Source: Aquihabitans sp. G128 (lineage in GTDB: Bacteria; Actinomycetota; Acidimicrobiia; Acidimicrobiales; Iamiaceae). Taken from it: a DNA stretch of 64,000 bases. This document shows positions 60,889-64,000 of the stretch, in pieces; within the stretch, counting starts at the first letter, position 1, and every line of letters starts with the position of its first letter. The notes under the pieces were generated by a model. The model ran no database searches, had not been told where the DNA came from, and saw only the letters and a program-made list of their open reading frames with translations. A program made the position numbers and the translations under genes. The stretch covers positions 4,030,001-4,094,000 of the forward strand of contig NZ_CP077604.1 in the NCBI RefSeq assembly GCF_019048865.1, in the 5' to 3' direction.

Positions 60889-62093
60889 GGGTCGTCCTCG
60901 GCTCCGTTGAGGAGCTCCTGGTTGATCACGTGGTTGGTTGCGATCTTGAGGGCGGTGAAGTGCTCGCCGGCGAGGTCGGCGTAGACGCCGCGGTACTTCT
61001 TCCAGCGGATGACGGCATCGCTTGCGTTGCGGGCGTTGAGCTCTGCGATCTGGATGTTCGACTTGTAGTCGCCGTCGGGTACGTCACCGACGGTCGGGAT
61101 CGTTGCGAGGTGGTCGGCCTTGTCGGGTGTGACCATCGTGGTGCGGACGATGCCGCTCAGGTGCCCGTCGATGGCGTTGACGCCCATGCCGACGTCGATG
61201 AACGCGATGCCGGCGTCGACGAGTGCGGCGATGATCGGGGTCTTGGCGGCGGCGTCGTCGATGGAGATGAACACGAAGGTCATGGCAGCTAGCTCCGCCA
61301 CGTTGGCCTCGGTCACTGCATAGGGGTGGGCGACAATCCCGTTGTGCATGCGGCTGTAGATGCCGGTGTAGTGGTCGACCTTGAGGGGCGCAGCGTTGAG
61401 CTCGTCGAGCGTGGGGGCGCCTGGTGCCCTGAAGGCGTTGTGGGTGAGCATGACGTCGTCGTCGAAGACGTGGATCTCCGGTGCCAGGGTCTTGGCGACG
61501 AAGTCGAGGATGTACTCGCCGGTGCCGCCCAGGCCCACGATCGCTACGCGTTCCTCGGCGAGCTTCTCGTTGATGGCGGTGATGCCGGCACGGGAGGACG
61601 CGGTGTCCTCGTAGTTGAACGGCGAGCCGGCGTCGGAGTCCGGCACTACAGGTCGATGCACCCGAGCGGTCGCCGACGGGTCAATGTCGGCGACGGGCGA
61701 GCTGATCGCCGCGACGTACTTCGCGACCTTGTCGTGGAAGTCGGGGTACTTGCCGTCGTTGGTCGTGGGCTTCATGGAGAAGGTGCACTGGGTGACGATC
61801 CCGTTGCCCTGGTCGGCGACTCCCTTGCCGTTGATGATCGTCGTCAGCTCCTGCCCCTTGGCATCGCAGGGGACACCGCCTGAGAAGCTGGCGGTGTGGT
61901 CGCCGGGGGGCTGGGCGGTCTCGCCGGCGAGGGTGAGGGCCATCACGAGGGCACCGTCGTGGTGGACGGTGCCCTCGTGATCGACGAACGGGATGTCTCG
62001 GACGACGAGCTTCCCGCCGGTGACCTCGACTGTGTACCCGTCGGCGACGAGCTGGCCGAGGTCTGCGCTACGAGAGATTGGTCGGCGTGACAT
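60879..62093 (-). CDS. ThiF/E1-like adenylyltransferase with N-terminal DUF6791-type domain
   Basis: 404 residues. Residues 1–165 resemble the DUF6791-type leader of these E1 relatives (SRSADLGQLVADGY, FSGGVPCDAKG, YEDTASSRAGI). Residues 175–380 are a ThiF Rossmann fold: nucleotide loop VGLGGTGEYI (187–196), Asp211-Asp212 after strand 2, HNAFRAPG (Asn219, Arg222), and a FIDVGMGV strand. E1 enzymes adenylate the C-terminus of a Ubl. No cysteine occurs in the usual thioester loop; the only cysteines are Cys76, Cys103 and one near the end. It overlaps the Ubl gene by 26 bases. Confidence 0.85.
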   Translation of the reverse strand: MSRRPISRSADLGQLVADGYTVEVTGGKLVVRDIPFVDHEGTVHHDGALVMALTLAGETAQPPGDHTASFSGGVPCDAKGQELTTIINGKGVADQGNGIVTQCTFSMKPTTNDGKYPDFHDKVAKYVAAISSPVADIDPSATARVHRPVVPDSDAGSPFNYEDTASSRAGITAINEKLAEERVAIVGLGGTGEYILDFVAKTLAPEIHVFDDDVMLTHNAFRAPGAPTLDELNAAPLKVDHYTGIYSRMHNGIVAHPYAVTEANVAELAAMTFVFISIDDAAAKTPIIAALVDAGIAFIDVGMGVNAIDGHLSGIVRTTMVTPDKADHLATIPTVGDVPDGDYKSNIQIAELNARNASDAVIRWKKYRGVYADLAGEHFTALKIATNHVINQELLNGAEDDPCD

Positions 62094-62367
62094 CGAAGAT
62101 CATCCCGTCCTTGGCCTTCACGGACTGGCCGGGTCCGAGCGACCCGGCCTTGTTGCCATTGGCCCGCTCGTAGAGGACCGTGTAGCCGGGGTTCTGGCCA
62201 CCGTGCCCTTCGGGGTAGGCCAGGTGGACGACGTCCTCGTAGGAGATGTCGTCCTTCGCCACCTGGTGGGCGATCGTGTTGACGAAGATGGTGACGGGCT
62301 TCGGCCCGTTGCCGCCGCCGGGCGAACCCGGCTTGTCGTTGCCCTTGCCGGGCTTCTCGTTTTCCAT
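62068..62367 (-). CDS. Ubiquitin-like (multiubiquitin-type) protein, single domain
   Basis: 99 residues. Residues 1–24 are a Gly/Pro/Lys-rich flexible lead; 25–99 form one beta-grasp domain close to the Multi_ubiq family: VTIFVNTIAHQV, DDISYEDVVHLAYPEG, YTVLYERAN, LGPGQSVKAKDGMIFDVTPTN. Family members often have two or more tandem copies; this has one. It ends ...TPTNLS, with no Gly-Gly. ATG 62367 has AAGGGA ahead; a longer upstream frame lacks a ribosome site. Presumably the modifier or carrier activated by the ThiF protein. Confidence 0.85.
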   Translation of the reverse strand: MENEKPGKGNDKPGSPGGGNGPKPVTIFVNTIAHQVAKDDISYEDVVHLAYPEGHGGQNPGYTVLYERANGNKAGSLGPGQSVKAKDGMIFDVTPTNLS

Positions 62368-62442
62368 GTGGATCCCTTCTGGCGGACCGCGTGCCCGCTC
62401 AGTTGCATCCACGGCTCACCTCGCCGGAAGTGTCCGGTGGCC

Positions 62443-63459
62443 TCAGATTCCGAGGCAGTCGTCGCAGATCGCAGGGTTCTGGGAGAAGTTCGACGCCGGC
62501 CGGCGCTGGAAGCACTCGGCGCAGGTCCGGTGCGCTGCGGCCGGGGCCGGGCAGCTGCACCTGCCGCAGCCGTGCTCGCCACGGTGGAAGTAGTCGCTGC
62601 AGGTGGGGCACGGAGGCCCGAACGCGGCGAAGTCGACGTCGCAGTGGGTGCAGGAGGCATCGGCCCTGGCTCCTGGTTCGGGAGGGAGAGCCAGACCGTG
62701 CTCCCACGGGGGCCGGTTCGCCATGAACACAGCAACGACGACGGCCTGCTCCTCGTCGTAGCGGGCGTCGACGAAGAACGGGCTGCTCGCGGCACCGCTG
62801 GCGTAGGTGACGGGGGGAGTGGCCGCGAGCGGTCCCGAGCCGAGCCGCCCGCGCGGCGACGCCGTCGGTGCCTGCGGGGTTCCTCGGCGGATCCGGAACG
62901 GGGTGCTGTGGCTCGCGGTGAAGATCGCCACTCCGTCCTTGAGGACCATCACGTGGCCGGGACCCTCGAGACGTTCTGCGGCGCGGACGCAGCACGCTTC
63001 GCGAGATGCGTTCGGCGTGGCCGCCACTAGGTCCAGCACCGTTCGGGCCGTTGGACCGGTGCCACCGAAGTGCGCATCGACGTGTTCGGCAGGGATGAGC
63101 AGCGTGCCGGCGATCGCGTCGCAGACATCCTCCTCGAGCTGGATCCCGCCGTCGGGTTCCTCAAAGAACAGGTCGTGGATGCCCGTGTCCAAGCGGATGG
63201 CTGAGTGGCCGAACTCATGGAGAGCCGAGAAGTGCTGCCGGCCGTTGCTCGCCGCAGCCACAACGGTGATCCGCGCCGGCGGGCCGTAGTCGATGGACGC
63301 GGCCACGGAGCACCCTTCGGGGATGGCCGGCTCAGGGCGCAACCGCATCTGGAAGCCGATCGACTCGAGTGCTGCGAAAGGATCTGCCGCCAGGCCGGCT
63401 CGGACCTGAGGGTCGACGGTGCTGAGGATCCGGTCGGCGAGCGCCCGGGCATCAGCCAT
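62443..63459 (-). CDS. ImmA/IrrE-type metallopeptidase with cysteine-rich C-terminus
   Basis: 338 residues. The peptidase domain has HEFGH (His81, Glu82, His85) and a third-ligand segment QLEEDVCDAIAGTLLIP around Glu109/Glu110. After a variable middle, the last 70 residues carry five CxxC-like pairs (CTHC, CPTC, CGRC, CAEC, CDDC), enough for two or three zinc ribbons or treble clefs. ImmA cleaves phage-type repressors, and a role here could be cleaving the HTH protein next door or removing the Ubl. It overlaps the HTH gene by eight bases. Confidence 0.82.
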   Translation of the reverse strand: MADARALADRILSTVDPQVRAGLAADPFAALESIGFQMRLRPEPAIPEGCSVAASIDYGPPARITVVAAASNGRQHFSALHEFGHSAIRLDTGIHDLFFEEPDGGIQLEEDVCDAIAGTLLIPAEHVDAHFGGTGPTARTVLDLVAATPNASREACCVRAAERLEGPGHVMVLKDGVAIFTASHSTPFRIRRGTPQAPTASPRGRLGSGPLAATPPVTYASGAASSPFFVDARYDEEQAVVVAVFMANRPPWEHGLALPPEPGARADASCTHCDVDFAAFGPPCPTCSDYFHRGEHGCGRCSCPAPAAAHRTCAECFQRRPASNFSQNPAICDDCLGI

Positions 63460-64000
63460 CGAGGTATTGGCCGATCAGCTCCGACCAGGTGTCGACATCA
63501 CGTTCCCCGGGGGTGGTTCTGGCCGGCATCGCATGAACGGCTTCAGCTGTCCGGAACCGAGCAGCGGCCTCGCTGATCCCATCGGCCACCGCTCGCTCCT
63601 CAATCGAGGCCCGGTGCACGGGGCGCTCGATTGCGTGGATGAGCCCGACCGGGAGATCCATGCCGGGACGGAGGCGCTCCGCAGGTACGTCGAGCGCCGC
63701 GCTCAGCGCTGCGGCCTCGTCGTCGGTGGGCCGGCGCGCCCGGCGGACCAGTGCTGTCACCTCCGAGACCGGGATCCCCGTCAGATCCGCCACGACCGAC
63801 GGCCGCAGCCCCCGTGCTTCGAACACATCCCGCAGCGATACCTGTACGGCCGGCATGTCCGGTATCCAAGACGCTGCACCAAGGGATCTGACTGTGGCGG
63901 TCAGATCGAGACGGTCGAGCAGATCTGCGATGAGGTCCGGCTGGCTGTCGGCGGCCTCAATCGGGTCCACCGCGACAGTGGCCTCGATGACGGTCCGCAG
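63452..64000 (-). CDS. HTH (XRE-like) protein, 5' end possibly outside window
   Basis: At least 172 residues from GTG 63970, but the frame stays open to the window edge. A helix-turn-helix of the XRE kind is seen in VFEARGLRPSVVADLTGIPVSEVTALVRRAR, followed by PTDDEAAALSAALDVPAERLRP. XRE plus ImmA/IrrE pairs are typical regulators of mobile elements and stress operons. It is the first visible gene of the cassette and likely its regulator or the substrate of the peptidase. Confidence 0.65.
   Translation of the reverse strand: MRTVIEATVAVDPIEAADSQPDLIADLLDRLDLTATVRSLGAASWIPDMPAVQVSLRDVFEARGLRPSVVADLTGIPVSEVTALVRRARRPTDDEAAALSAALDVPAERLRPGMDLPVGLIHAIERPVHRASIEERAVADGISEAAARFRTAEAVHAMPARTTPGERDVDTWSELIGQYLDG

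Overview
The window is a very GC-rich actinobacterial chromosome segment. Strong third-position G/C, an F420-type LLM oxidoreductase, a DivIVA-domain protein, a UPF0182 membrane protein, a SenX3/RegX3-like pair and many leaderless-looking starts fit an uncultured or little-studied lineage, perhaps Acidimicrobiia. That placement is inference only.

Core chromosome, 1–35.8 kb. A phosphate operon opens the window: pstC (cut by the edge), pstA, pstB, two phoU genes, a histidine kinase and a winged-helix response regulator. An MFS protein, a YfcE-like phosphoesterase, a DUF2342 protein, an NAD-dependent epimerase, an HtrA-like protein that has lost its catalytic triad, moaE and an mreB-like gene follow. 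Next come a branched-chain amino-acid type ABC transporter (livG-F-H-M plus lipoprotein binding protein) and a leftward biotin cluster bioA-F-D. A HEAT-repeat gene, a frameshifted tetR, a PDZ-Lon-like protease, a large sensor kinase and a FecR-like exported protein come after. The section ends with a DivIVA/coiled-coil/MuF-like fusion protein, a UPF0182 protein and the initiator tRNA.

Integrated island, 35.8–60.1 kb. The last 36 bases of the initiator tRNA gene are repeated exactly at 60062–60097, marking a 24-kb element inserted at the tRNA 3' end. It carries an IS481-family insertion sequence with 15-bp target duplications, a MarR/MFS efflux pair, and two oxidative modules. The leftward module is tetR, ferritin-like diiron protein, P450, F420-type oxidoreductase, MMPL transporter and thioesterase. 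The rightward module is P450, tetR, MBL-fold hydrolase and thioesterase. A 20-bp operator-like sequence occurs at three promoters and may tie these modules, a DHA2 efflux pump and an amidohydrolase into one TetR regulon. The chemistry suggests modification, hydrolysis and export of a hydrophobic compound; the substrate is unknown. No integrase gene is visible.

Second accessory segment, 60.1 kb to the end. DNA just right of attR repeats the layout of the island's left end, suggesting a second element stacked at the same tRNA. It encodes a compact ubiquitin-like cassette on the minus strand: HTH protein, ImmA/IrrE-type metallopeptidase with a cysteine-rich tail, a single multiubiquitin-type Ubl, an E1-like ThiF protein and a DUF6527 protein. 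This is the most interesting system in the window.

At least four genes, probably five, carry one- or two-base frameshifts, some in homopolymers, so some breaks may be assembly errors rather than true pseudogenes.
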